Assembly: GCA_038501625.1 (NCBI GenBank)
Contig: JAZAYU010000204.1
Location: 560,001 to 624,000 of the forward strand
Direction of reading: 5' to 3'
Origin: Corbicula japonica
Lineage: Eukaryota > Mollusca > Bivalvia > Venerida > Cyrenidae
DNA length: 64,000 bases
Shown: positions 36,113 through 47,076 of the stretch, piece by piece
How positions within the stretch are numbered: the stretch's first letter is position 1
How the letters are laid out: every line of letters begins with the position of its first letter
The notes under the pieces: model-generated
The model's input: only the letters and a program-made list of their open reading frames with translations
Told to the model about the DNA's origin: nothing
Database searches by the model: none
Made by a program: the position numbers and the translations under genes

Positions 36113-36879
36113 TTTTCATATGTTCAGCCAATTCTCACTTTGATTATTTTGTTGAAGCCAATCATTTCTAAAATCATTGTAATCGTTCTGGAGCAAAGTA
36201 GCTCAGGGAAAATTCATTATATTGTTCAACCAATACATTGCTCAGAAATATATGTTGAAATCATTGTAAGAGAAAAATTATATATTCAAAGGCTGAGACA
36301 AATAATCTGTTTTATGTGCCTTCCGCTCGGGGCACGTTACAAAAATTGGTGGTAGCGGTGGGATCAAACGATCGACAATCAAACAAATGTAAAACCATGC
36401 CTAGCGGTGGGATAAATAGATCGGCAGTCAAACAATTGTCAAACCATGCCCAGCGGTGGGATACCATAGGACTACAATACCAGTAGTCGATCCACGTAAT
36501 TTTTATTTTAAAATTTAAACCAATTTGCAAAGAACACTACATTAAGCAATTACCTCAGCATCCATGGTTTAATCCATATAGAACTATAAAGATCTAAACT
36601 GATCAAAATTTGACTAAAACTATAACTGAACAGTCATGTACGTGTAATCTCTAAGAACTTCTTTTGCGGAATGATTTTCCTTTCCCGCTACAGTGAAAAT
36701 CTGACAACAACTCATACCACATGACTTGCCTAACCAATCGAATTGAACTAAACTACATCACATGATATGCATGTGATCTACTCCTAATTTTACACATAAA
36801 ATTCTATAAAAAGAATAAAGTTAAAAACTTATTGGTTAGAAATGGGACGCCAAATACGCTAAAATTTGACTCTGCTACA

Positions 36880-39005
36880 AAAGTACCATATATTAAAAAT
36901 GTAAACTTCTCTACTGTTACATTGCTAAAACATAAACATACAAAAGAAAAAAATCATTGTTTTTATTATGAGTGCAATTTCCAGTTTTTTGTGTTAAAGT
37001 CCAGCTTAAGCAGATCCAAGTACCGGTATATTCAGATTTTTACATGTATTTAAAGAGGCCAAAAACCCACTGACATGGCAAGCAATGTTTCTCTTCCTCT
37101 TCACAGCAATCTACTTTTTTCAACAATTTAAATGATTATGAAAGCTCTGATTTTTTTATTTTCTAAAACACAACTTTTTGAGGCTGAGCAAATTTATTGA
37201 TACCATGAATATTTAACAAAATTTGCAAAAATAAAACAAAACAAAGCAGACACCTTGTAAATAGTGTATTTGATTATACATGTACCTCACATACATATTT
37301 TGATTATGAAATCATGTTGAAATGTGCACATGACAGAAAAAATGGTAATAATAGAACACTTTTAATTCCCAAAATGAGCATTAACTTGATATTTGATGCT
37401 ATTCTTGGTACACATGTATTCATTCTGCTTTCTAGTAAAACTTTTTGGTCCCAACTGATAATAATATATTGGAGATTAACCCTTTCCTCCATGTAAACAC
37501 CTTTATGACATGGAAAAACTGTGTAGATTCAGATCAGCCAGCACATCCATGATGTCTGATCAGGATCTGCAATGTTCACTTGTTTAAATCATTAGGTTAT
37601 TTCTGACCAAAAAGTGAACAGTGCAGATCCTGATTAGATGTGCCAGTTAATCTGGATCTACACCGGTCTCACACGGGTAAAAAGGCATGTCTGTAGAGTA
37701 AAAGGGTCAATTTCCCTTTTATTTAAAATCTCATACTCCAGTACTTGTATTAAAAATAAAAAGGTAATACTCAGTAGTTACTTTGAGAAAATTATTGTCT
37801 ATACAATTTACAAAACCTGAAATTTCATACATTTAGGACAATCTGTCATGTATTTGGCCAAAATATAAAAAAACATAAATTGTTTCTGAGATACCATGTC
37901 AAATAGGCCACAAGTCAATTCAGGCAGTACTTGTAAGTCTATTGTATATGGCAATCACTGTAAAGAGTTAGTTTTGTTTTTAGATTTACACAAGCTTTTA
38001 AAAAAATAGTATCATTGCTTAATTGATATCTAAAATTGTGCTTGTCATCCTGAAACCCAAGAACAAATTAAAACATCATCTGATTGTCATTTTTGCTTAA
38101 AAAATTGGACTGTCATCATAAAGTAATTTAATTTAATTTATGTTACTGTCATAATCTCTTCTCTACACCTACCCAAGCTGTTGATTCAATCAATTTTGTC
38201 TGGGTGTCACACTGTTACCGGTATATAAGATCACAATTTACATCACTTGCAGTAAAAGTCAGAGGTGCTAATGCAGTCAAAGGTGTCATATTTAATAAAT
38301 AAATACATTTATTTCTAAACCAATTTCCATGTTGGACAATACAAAATACATAGCTTATGTTGCAACCATCAATATTTGATTCTGTGCTAGTGTAGACAGA
38401 GTGACTTTTGTAGACTAAGGTCATTGATCAAAAGAGCACATTGACATATAAATGATGTCTTTTCTTTTGTTGCAACATTTTGTTAATTGTTTTCCCACCT
38501 GTTTAGTCATGATAGTCTTGGACAAAAATCCGGAAAAAGTACATGTTGCTTTGTACAAAATGTCCAATCTATGAAGCAACTTGTTCATGAAAAATATTTT
38601 ATCAAACATCATAAACTGACAAAGAACATATTAACACAATGATGCTAAAAACTTTATAAATAAAATAAAAATGTGGCCTATTTTTGAGGCCAATTTGAGC
38701 TTTTTCAAAATAAAGTGTGGCTCATTTGACATGTTTGTGGCCTATTGACTGTAATCCATATTTCATGCTATTTGATCATAAATTTGGTGTGAATAGACTG
38801 ATAACGATCCCAATCTATCAACCAAAACAATAAACATTATGTTTATGCAGTGTAGACCCAGTGTAGACCCTCATTTTTAAGGGGGAGGGGCGGCGGCAAG
38901 TTTCTTTTTTTTTTTAGAAAACAGGGTCAGTCTTCAATGCCCCTGTGGTGTAGATTTGCTCTTGTGCCATGTGTTTTATAAGAATAAATAAAAGAAATCT
39001 CATAC
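36880..39005. other. AT-rich non-coding interval right of the gypsy element
   Basis: No supported exon on either strand. It contains the foldback at 37521-37673 and several stretches with mononucleotide runs near 38880-38915. Confidence 0.5.
37521..37673. repeat. Foldback element, about 153 bp
   Basis: Left arm gtgtagattcagatcagcca and gatcaggatctgca pair with tgcagatcctgatt and ctggatctacac on the right. The centre carries gttcact / agtgaac. Confidence 0.75.
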
Positions 39006-39226
39006 CTCGTGTTCAGTACTCTCACAAACAATATCTTCGACTGCCATGAGCTCACATGTCTGAATGACGAACATGACGAGTGACAAAAAACTCTTATACA
39101 AAACTGAATTGTGGCGCTGGTCTACGCTAATCTCAGTGTGTCTCACAATGTGACTGAGTGACATTGCGGTGTCCAGTTCACAATTCAACTTCACATAAAA
39201 GTTGGTTCTCACCAGCCTTAGGGCGC
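39006..39226 (-). CDS. Possible coding exon of an unrecognised gene
   Basis: An open frame on the minus strand runs to a good donor (GAG|GTATGAG at 39005). The first ATG gives MSLSHIVRHTEISVDQRHNS and about 33 further residues with a mildly hydrophobic helix. A weak acceptor (CCCTAAG) is at about 39227. Its phase does not fit the EGF exons, so it would be a separate gene, perhaps starting here. I recognise no family and found no downstream exon; it may be spurious. Confidence 0.2.
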
Positions 39227-39229
39227 AGG

Positions 39230-40842
39230 GGACAGTTTCCGAGGCTTCCGTCAGAGTCTGGGACCCCGTGCAAGCTTACATTGACCAAAACTAAAAACTT
39301 TGCACAGCTAAAATTGTGTTGTTGTACTTTCTGTGTTGCAGGGGTCTAGCTTTTTACAAACCACAACCAACTGTTCCACAGAACCAGTCGTTTGATCTAC
39401 ACAGGCATTTAAAGTCACCCCAAGTCCTGATTTTCCAATGCAAATTTGGCCGAAATTCTACATATTTGAGAACCTGCAAAATATTTCCTGCAATGATTTT
39501 TCAAATAAAATCCCTTTCATGCTAATATTTTATGTGTCCCTAATCTCCCTAGCAGCTGGAAAGTGTCTCCCATCCGTTTCGATTTACAGCATTTGACATT
39601 GAAATACCTCACCCCCAAAGTATTCTCAAATTCAGCCCGGCCGAATGCGTTTTCATCCGGCAACTGTTCAACTCAGTACATACAAAGCTAGCATCAATGC
39701 ATTTGAGCCACTGTGATCAGATTTCACATCTCATATACTATACAAATATCCCAAATACTTAGAAAATCGACCGGGACCAAAGTGCGAAACTATCCCCTGC
39801 CCCTTTACATATTGTTTTCAAGAAAAACTCCATGCATCTGATTGTTCCGTCGATAGGCCTTATGCTCCTTTGAATTTAAAGGCCTAATAATCCACTGACA
39901 AGCTACCATTTAGTAGTTTTCAACTTGACTTTCTTCAGTCTAATTTCTCAAAATGGCCGATTGCTATTGGTAACAACGAACGACAACCTACTCTCTAAAT
40001 AGACGAATTAGTTTTTTAGCTTTCCAAAATGCTAGTCCGATAACAATGCTACCGAATAATAAGTTTTAATTTTTCAGATATTTTGCCATTAGCAATTTAT
40101 AAAAATAAAGTCAATAACAAAATTTGTAAAAACAATACTTTGCCGTAAGTTTTTACCGGTCAGGTTTTTCCCCGTGTTTACATTGCCTTATGCTGTGCAC
40201 AACCGGAAACCAGCGCAAACGAAGTGGACAACCTTTTTTCTCCTTAGTGAATGGGCATTCCTGCGACCTTAAGACGAGCTTAACGCTAGAGCTCGATATA
40301 ATGCTAATTTAATGCATTACTTTTGAAAAATTGAGTTATGCTAATGCTAAATTATCATCCGGATTTTGGGGAAAAATGGCGGTTGACACTTTTAAATTTT
40401 TACATTTTATTAACGAAATAACTGAGAACAGAAGTAAAAACTAACTTAAAATTTTCTTCCAAAAAATCATGACAACAATTTACAAAAGTAGAAGGTTGGT
40501 GCCTATTCTTGCTTGAAAAGCTATACCAGTCTTCAATAGTTACACTATCACCTTCGGTAAGCGGTGAAATGATGAACAATTAATTTTATTATTGTCGTTC
40601 ATGTTGTTTTTTTCCATATCCGGGCTGGTCTAAAACCCGTTCTGTCCGGAACAGAAAATGTTCGGATTTTGTTACCAATAAATTTGTATGGTGCGGGTGG
40701 TTTTGGACAGATGTGGGCGGGGATGATAATCTTTAATATTTTTTTTTCTATTGCCTTACCGAGAATAATTAAGAAAAATGGAGACACGCACAGTGATTGT
40801 GTTTTCTGGATAATTATTCACAGCAAAAAAGGATACGGATAC
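39230..40842. other. Non-coding interval
   Basis: Somewhat less AT-rich near 39220-39290 and 40140-40260, but no exon with credible splice sites and no repeat I can name. Confidence 0.45.
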
Positions 40843-40959
40843 CTCTTTTGTTGCAATTCGTTCCGCTCCATTTACTGGTACAGCTGCACGTGTATCCGTT
40901 CACAAGGTCTTTGCACGTTGCTCCGTTTTTTCAAGGAGCGCTCGCACATTCATTAATAT
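40843..40959 (-). pseudogene. EGF-like exon with a nonsense codon
   Basis: The 117-bp, phase 1-1 exon has an intact acceptor (TTTTCAG) and donor (GAG|GTATCC) and the frame of a calcium-binding EGF module: DINECASAP, stop, KNGATCKDLVNGYTCSCTS. The TGA at 40931-40933 falls exactly where the third-position cysteine of the module is expected. Length is otherwise preserved. Either the exon is skipped, the gene is truncated here, or the base is an assembly error. Confidence 0.7.
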
Positions 40960-41770
40960 CTGAAAAGCATGTGTTGGCACACGTAGATCATCTAGTGAGG
41001 TATTTGGCACTCGCGAAACTAGAATATAACTAGAATATATTCAAAACATCTAATTAATTACAGTTTATTATTCTGATATTTTGCACATATTATATAAGGA
41101 AATATAACGTAATTTTAAGAAGAAACATAATTTGTTCTAACGGCGCTAAAATAATCCATTAATCGAAATTACTCCTTCGATATGAAATCAACTTCGTCAA
41201 GATTATTATGAACGAAACCTTTCGACTTCTAGCACCGCCAAATAAACAAAACCAGTAACGACTCGTGCGAATACAATAACTGAACAAGATCCGGAAACAT
41301 CCGGAAAGCGGGGTAAACTTCATCCGGAAAGCGGGGTAAACTTAGGAGTTTTCTCAAAATGTGTAAAAAAATTTTATGGGTTTGAAGAAAGGCACACTTT
41401 GAAGAAAGGCGCACACAAGTATGCGTTTTATTTTGCTATTTTCAAATTGTTCTTATATTGTGTTTGTCACATTTTCTAAATGAAAAAAGGAACTCGAGTG
41501 CACGTAACATCGGGAACTTCTTTCACCATATACATGTAATAATATGATGAATTTCGAACTTCCAACTCAATCAGGGATTGTGATAGCGAGAATCATTCTA
41601 ATGCGTCAAAGAAGCTGGTGTATTTTTTACTAAAATTGTTGTTAATCTCTTAGTTCTCTTCTAACCACAGAGATGAAATTCATATACAGAACGCGAGCAT
41701 TTTTAGCACCGTTTAAGCGTACACCTAGCAATGTATCCATCTACCTTGAACGTAAGAACCTAATTATCTC

Positions 41771-41965
41771 TTCATCGTGTTCTTGCTGATTTGACTCCAG
41801 GTGCTCTGGTCTCAGTAAGAATATTGAGAACCCGCCCTTTTTGCTTTGCAGTGCTTCTAGTTTCTTATGTTTTATATGTTTGTGCGCTTTGGCATGCAAC
41901 ATTGTTGAGCTGATGGGTGGGTTGGAGTTATTTCACCAAGTGACCTACAACTTTCTTAAGCTCAA
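41771..41965 (+). repeat. SINE-like repeat family, 5' part
   Basis: tccaggtgctctggtctcagt, cttctagtttcttatgtttt and gcatgcaacattgttgag match 58880-59050. Confidence 0.75.
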
Positions 41966-42121
41966 CCCACGGTAGACTCTAACTGGATTCAAATCTACAC
42001 CACAAAAGCAGATAAATATATCGCATTTTGTTTCTGTGTACTGAAACTGCATCGAATATACCAAATTTCTCTCTTAATGTCGGAAAGTCGTTTTATTTTT
42101 GGTCTATGTTGGGATACTTAC

Positions 42122-42235
42122 CTATCTGACAGTTTATCCCAGTAAATCCAGCCACACAGATGCACGAATGGTTATCTATTCCATTTACGCATGTCGCACC
42201 GTTCAAGCAGGGGTTGATGTGGCATTCATTTATAT
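42122..42235 (-). CDS. EGF-like exon C of a CCP/EGF protein
   Basis: A phase 1-1 exon of 114 bp with acceptor GTGTTAG and donor ATAG|GTAAGT. It encodes one EGF module: [17 protein letters not shown], then [19 protein letters not shown]. It opens with the DINE calcium-binding signature, but histidine replaces the aromatic residue of the hydroxylation consensus C-x-D/N-x4-Y/F-x-C. It is nearly identical to exon B. Extracellular adhesion or recognition role is inferred from the module type. Confidence 0.85.
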
Positions 42236-42796
42236 CTAACACAAACAGTAAGAAAAATTCGCACAATACCATTAACGAGCAATAATTTGGCAATACACGT
42301 ATTTCTGTTCTCACATGTCCAATTATAATTTGAAAAGCTCGCATGAAAGAAGACCTTACAGTACTTCAAATTAAAACAGAAACATAAATTATCTCTTTTT
42401 TGCACATCGTTTTTACTCTTTTCTCTAAAACTCTTATGCATGAAAAGGGGAAATAAAAGTGGTTATAAAACATACTGACCAAGTATTTTATGAGAAGTCA
42501 ATGTTTAGCAATTAGTCATACTATTTTATATTTTTAGTTCGTGTCTGTAAAACAATATATAAAAAACAAACACTCAAATAGGGTTTCTTGATACTGAAAA
42601 CTTTACAAGTGACTTACAACCGTGTAGCGGCCATCCTAAGATAGGATTCAAACCAACCAAAGCATAATTTTTATCATCTATACATCTCATTCTGTTTCTC
42701 CGTTTCTCTGGACTGAAGCTGTGCACGATATATTCCAAATGTCTAGTAAGCACCGGAAATCATTTCATTTTCGTCTAGTATGTAATCGACACTTAC

Positions 42797-42907
42797 ACTG
42801 ACAGTTTATCCCAGTAAATCCAGCCACACAGATGCACGAATAGTTATCAATTCCATTCACGCATGTCGCACCGTTCAAGCAGGGGTTGCTGAGGCATTCA
42901 TTTATAT
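42797..42907 (-). CDS. EGF-like exon B of a CCP/EGF protein
   Basis: A phase 1-1 exon of 111 bp, acceptor TTTTAG, donor CAGT|GTAAGT. It encodes [17 protein letters not shown] then [19 protein letters not shown], a calcium-binding EGF module with a full hydroxylation consensus (C-x-N-x4-Y-x-C). The flanking introns of B and C are also alike (about 41960-42240 against 42620-42910), so one arose from the other by a recent tandem duplication. Confidence 0.87.
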
Positions 42908-43589
42908 CTAAAACAAGAGAAACTAAGGCTTACGTTATTATAATAGAATCATCTAGTGCATTTATGGGAAAATATTACTGTTACAATGATATTAAAAAAA
43001 CTCCACTTGAAAAAGACTTAATTTGAGATGTTTTATAAAAAGTGAACATTCAACTTGTAGATGTGTAGGATATTCTTAAGGAATTATAGGAGAGTTCTTG
43101 TACATGAGTAAATGGTTTGAACTTTATTTAAACCAAAAACGGCAGCCAGCGGGGTTAACGCCTTAACAGGGAAATAATTTTATATGCTTTTGGAGTTTTT
43201 ACTGGTTGTGGAGTGCACCATTAAAAACGAACATGCACGTTAACTCGTTTACTCTAACCACACCACAAACTCGTGAACGCACACACATTATTGTGAACAG
43301 AGCTGATGGCACTGCCAAGCAGAGTTGACTGTTCTTCGTGACCTTTCTCAAATCATGCTCACAGAAAAATGAATTTATTTCATGACTAAAAATTGTTTTG
43401 TTCCATTTAAAGTTAAATTCTTGAACAAAGTGTTGAATAAAGCGAAAGAGATATTGCTCTCTGAAATATTATATGTCAAAACTTGGATTCATATCAGTTT
43501 CGCCAAGTTTAGTTCATGTGTGTTACAGTTCTTATAAATAATTGATTGTGTATACGATTTTAAGTATCTTAATTCATAAAAATCCTTAC

Positions 43590-43703
43590 CTTGGTCACAT
43601 TGAGTTCCGCCCCACGCCCTTGTACAACTACACGTGTATCCGTTCACTTGGTCGGCACACCTGGCTCCGTTTCTACACGGAGAACTCTCACATTCGTCAA
43701 TTT
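43590..43703 (-). CDS. EGF-like exon A of a CCP/EGF protein
   Basis: A phase 1-1 exon of 114 bp, acceptor TTTTATAG, donor CAAG|GTAAGG. It encodes EIDECESSPCRNGARCADQ and VNGYTCSCTRAWGGTQCDQ, a calcium-binding EGF module with six cysteines. It follows the CCP exon in the direction of transcription and splices in frame to it and to exon B. Confidence 0.87.
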
Positions 43704-44561
43704 CTATAAAATGGAATTTATACATCGGCTAACTTTTATGGCGACGTAATAGAACCAAGGCGGCGATTAAAGTTCTCGCACATTGTAAAAGAATCGCACG
43801 GAATGGATTTAGTATAATTGTGTTTTTGACAGTTGCGATTATAACTTCCTCTTGTTCAACTATTTCTGTGAAATACTGAACTCTACCTGAGAAATACTTA
43901 ACTATTCGTAAAAGATGCTTATTATTTCCCGAGAACTGCTGAACTATTCCTGAAAATTCTTAAATATGCTTGAGAAATGTTGAACAATGCTTGAGCAATT
44001 ATTTGGTACAGATCATCGAAAACAAATATCTGATATCAAAATTATTCTAAAAAGTAACCCCCTGTTATCCCGAATACACATGACAAAAACAACAGAGGGG
44101 AATACGTGCGACTCGACAAGATGGCCTATTTCAAATTTTGTGTGATTGGTTAATCGCATCTGACTCTAAATATTAAACGATTTTTTTACAACAGTTCCCT
44201 AGAAATCTACAAAAAATTCTAAACCCTGGTACCTTCGTATGAGCAAAGAAGAAAGCAAATAAAACATTGATTAAGAAATACTTTCTTGATTGTAAACTGC
44301 ATCATTTTTTGTATTTTAAATTAAATTAAGGCATAATGGTATAATTTGCAAAATGTTTTTCTTAATTCGTGGTACCTATTTGAAAGTTAGTTTTTTTTGT
44401 TTTGCAAATGATGTTGCCCCTTCTGGGATAACTAGATAACGTTCACTGAAATATTATATTCAAATGTTAGCTTTAGCAAAAGCTTTATGTGAACTAGATG
44501 TATTTCCAAATTAAATTCGATAAGTAAAGATATATATGTCTTATTTTATTTAAGTACATAC

Positions 44562-45266
44562 CGGTGCATTTGGAATTTGTTGTCCACGATCCTTTGTCTG
44601 AGCATTGCATTATTGGCCCACCTTGCAAGGCAAAGCCTTCCTCACATTTAACCAAAACAACGTCTTTATATTGAGTTCCATTCAGATGTATTATGCTGCC
44701 GTGATTCGGAATGGGTGGTAAACCACATGTCACAGATAGGCAATTAGGCATTTTACCCCATTCCCCATTCTTGTTGCAGACAATATTGTCATTTGCAGAC
44801 AAGTTAAAGCCGTCGTCGCACCGTATTGTCAGTGTACTTTTATAAGTTGTTCCTTCAGTAATAAGTATGATTCCATTCGTAACGTTATCAGGAAAGCCAC
44901 AGTCCTTTGGTTCACAAGTAGGAATTGCTGACCACGTCTCATTTAACAAGCATATGACTGTATCATTACCTACCATATTAAATCCTTCATTACAAACAAC
45001 TGAAATGTTTTTTCCCACTTCAGAATAGTTTAATCCCCCTTTTATTTTGGCATTTTGCGGTGTAAGAAAGTCTGTACAACTTTTCGGTTCACATGTTGGT
45101 TCGGAGCTCCATGTACCAGACGAAAGACATGTTATACGGGATGACCCCACCAACTTGCTTTTGATGTCACTACACTGTAGGTCAAGGACGTCTCCGTGCT
45201 TTGCCTGGGATGTGTTACCAGTTATACCTTTTTGTGTCAGAGGAAATATGTTGCATATGTGTTGAT
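44562..45266 (-). CDS. Exon with four CCP (sushi) modules
   Basis: One 705-bp phase 1-1 exon with acceptor TTCTTTCAG and donor CACCG|GTATGT. It encodes four complement-control modules, each with four cysteines and a tryptophan before the last: ...ITCLSSGTWSSEPTCEP, ...VICLLNETWSAIPTCEP, ...IVCNKNGEWGKMPNCLS and ...MQCSDKGSWTTNSKC. Vertebrate CCP modules are usually one per exon; here four are fused. With the EGF exons it resembles SVEP1-like or selectin-like architectures. Likely extracellular recognition or adhesion. The 5' partner may be the transmembrane exon at 53358-53667. Confidence 0.88.
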
Positions 45267-45392
45267 CTGAAAGAATGTTAGGTGTTTTAAGAAATAGATG
45301 AAAAGGGAACTTTGAATGCACCTGAACACGAAAAATATGAAAACATTGCAGGCTAGGTGTGATTAAGCCTCTACATGGACAGTAATGGAAAT

Positions 45393-45679
45393 GCATATTA
45401 CTACCCACGCCGCCTAGGCCCGCGTTAAGCGCAACTCAATTTTTACACCAAAAAAACAGTACAATTTTGATCCATCACTAACGATATTATGAATGTGACA
45501 CTGAACATGAAACCTTTGATGTGGTATTTTCAGATTAATGCAATTCCATGTTCACCGGCGTATGGTACAGATAAATAGAATAGCTTTTACTTTTGTAATG
45601 CATCGAAATTATATTGTTTATTTATGTAAATTTTGAGTAACGCTCATCCCGGGGCTAGGTGGCGTGGGCATTAATATGA
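45393..45679. repeat. Foldback element, about 287 bp
   Basis: gcatattactacccacgccg and cctaggcc on the left pair with ggctagg, cggcgtggg-like and ttaatatga on the right (45650-45679). The inner arms gcgttaagcgcaactcaa and ttgagtaacgctc also pair. Confidence 0.65.
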
Positions 45680-45924
45680 AATTTATTTACTTAACATAAA
45701 CATGCTCAATCAAACCGAGCTTGCGATCTGATCTGGGATCTGACTTGGGATCTGAAAATATATATTCTGCATATCACAGAGAACGTTAAATTTTATAACA
45801 AAACTTAAAAAGCAGGATTTATCACTGGGGTTAGGGAACATGTTCAGATCTGTACTTTCTGGGATATCGAATAACGTGTAATATGTTACTCGAAAAAACT
45901 TCGAGTATGAATTGGGCTGCTACA

Positions 45925-46265
45925 TGTTAAGCGGGGTATGGTCTCCAGATAAAAGAATGGGTTTGCCCTAAACGAGAAAACAATGGGCGGAACTGAACAG
46001 AATAGAGTTTTGAGAGGGGATCTGATAATATAAATCCTGCATATCGCATACAACGCCAATGGGAAAATTTAATAAGCAGGAAGTATATCCTTGGAGGTGA
46101 TTGAATCATACCCAAATGTGGCTGGGATATTGAAACAATCCATCTTTAAACTGGCCGAAATATTACAAACAAAAGTGAATTTGAAATGCTATTAACATAG
46201 TACACTAATATCGTGCTCGATGACCTTCAAAGGACGTGACTAATAACGGGACTGATTGAATGTAC
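45925..46265. repeat. Dispersed repeat, copy 1
   Basis: Collinear with 62285-62615: gaatgggtttgccctaaacgag, aatcctgcatatcgca, gcaggaagtatatcc, ggctgggatattgaaac and tcgtgctcgatgacc. An earlier relic with gcatatcacag lies at 45745-45830. No coding capacity. Confidence 0.7.
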
Positions 46266-46654
46266 GGGGAGACTTTTTACAGCCGCCAAACGGCACAAAC
46301 AACGCAGCTGTAATATTGAAATAGCTGAAAAGGGAACTTTGAAACTTCGAACACGACAAATACGTTTTTGCATAAAGTTTTTCGGTAGATTGACGATATT
46401 AAGGAAAATATTTTTCAAGATTTATCGTCGGTTCGCATATCAAATAAAAATATACATGCGCAGTTTAAAATGGTATTTCTCATCTTAGGTTTACATGGAG
46501 ATTTGATAGATAAACTAAAGAAAATAAAAGGAAATATCTTTTTTTACATTGATCGCACAAAGTAATTTGTAAATTCAATATGAAAGGTTGCCAACATGAC
46601 TTTCTACAGCGCTCTGAATGATTTGTGATGCTTACCTCTCTTATTTGCACGACG

Positions 46655-46865
46655 TTGACAAGGTTTCATAAAGAAGGTTTATAGAGAAATATTTTAAAAC
46701 AACATAGAAGCCAGATCTGTTTCTTTCATTCCTGTCGTTGTGTCCATTGAGATTTAAATCCAGGGGATCTGGTCCCATTAAGGTCATTGAGTACCCTACC
46801 CGCCTTTTTGTCTTATGGTACATGTATAAGCTTCTTATGTTTTACACGTGTGTGTGCTTAAAGCC
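46655..46865 (+). repeat. SINE-like repeat, 5' part, split by the BEL insertion
   Basis: agaaggtttatagagaaat, catagaagccagatctgtttc and gtcattgagtacc match 58820-58940. It continues on the other side of the BEL element at 52753. Confidence 0.75.
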
Positions 46866-47056
46866 TGTTGAGAATACTATAACTTAGCGTTAATTTACGC
46901 GCCACGCAAAAGTATGTGACGTTCATGACGTCAACGTTATTGTTGTTGTGTATACTTGTTTTGTACGTTGAACAAGGGAGTCGCTCAATACAATCTGAAC
47001 CGTTCACAACGTCTTGTTCTCTCTCTTACGAGTTTCACATTAAGATCACGCCGATA
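46866..47056 (+). repeat. 5' LTR of the BEL/Pao element
   Basis: Starts TGTTGAGAATAC and ends CACGCCGATA. The 3' LTR at 52562-52752 shows no difference that I can find. The end is TA rather than the usual CA. Confidence 0.93.
46926..46933. promoter_or_regulatory. Perfect CRE octamer in the BEL 5' LTR
   Basis: TGACGTCA, the palindromic cAMP-response element, preceded by a half site (gtgacgttc) and followed by caacgtta. The same octamer is in the 3' LTR at 52622-52629. Confidence 0.6.
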
Positions 47057-47076
47057 TTGGTGCCATGACCAGGATA
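47057..47076 (+). other. Primer-binding-site region of the BEL element, overlapping the gag start
   Basis: Directly after the LTR the sequence reads ttggtgccatgaccaggat, with TGGTGCC in the position of a primer-binding site. The first ATG of the gag frame (47065) lies within it. The tRNA could not be assigned by eye. Confidence 0.55.

Larger units (their letters stand above)
35128..36515 (+). mobile_element. Nested fragment of a second LTR retroelement (LTR plus PBS and leader)
   Basis: It lies in the plus direction. An LTR-like segment of about 1.2 kb starts TGTGAAGAAAATTATTTG and ends near GGCACGTTACA at 36341. TGGTGGTAGCGGTGGG follows (36347-36362), which fits a primer-binding site for a tRNA-Leu-like primer. 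The leader then repeats agcggtggga-containing units of about 50 bp (near 36353, 36402 and 36452) and stops without any gag ORF. A related, reversed fragment is at 22330-22886. The insert replaced part of the host LTR, so it may have entered whole and then been deleted. Confidence 0.75.
24292..36879 (-). mobile_element. Ty3/gypsy LTR retrotransposon, nearly complete but mutated
   Basis: It runs on the minus strand. LTRs at both ends have TG...CA termini (tgtaaccc...ctgctaca on the plus strand), and the flanks share AAAG (24288-24291 and 36880-36883). From 5' to 3' it has: LTR 34485-36879, PBS, a 2.9-kb leader, gag with a CCHC knuckle, protease, RT, RNase H, integrase with a long tail, a polypurine tract and LTR 24292-25340. 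Comparing the LTRs by eye gives roughly ten differences over about 1 kb, so insertion is fairly recent. Coding breaks are one in-frame stop in gag and three one-base frameshifts in pol. The 5' LTR hosts a 1.4-kb nested insertion. No envelope-like ORF is seen. Domain order RT-RNase H-integrase places it in Ty3/gypsy. Confidence 0.92.
34485..36879 (-). repeat. 5' LTR of the gypsy element, interrupted
   Basis: 34485-35127 and about 36516-36879 match the 3' LTR at 24292-25340. Between them is foreign sequence of about 1.39 kb, and about 42 bp of LTR are missing at the junction. Confidence 0.9.

Noticed and set aside
36312..36530. Minus-strand ORF over the nested leader
   Set aside because: It is a by-product of the agcggtggga tandem repeats and crosses an element boundary.
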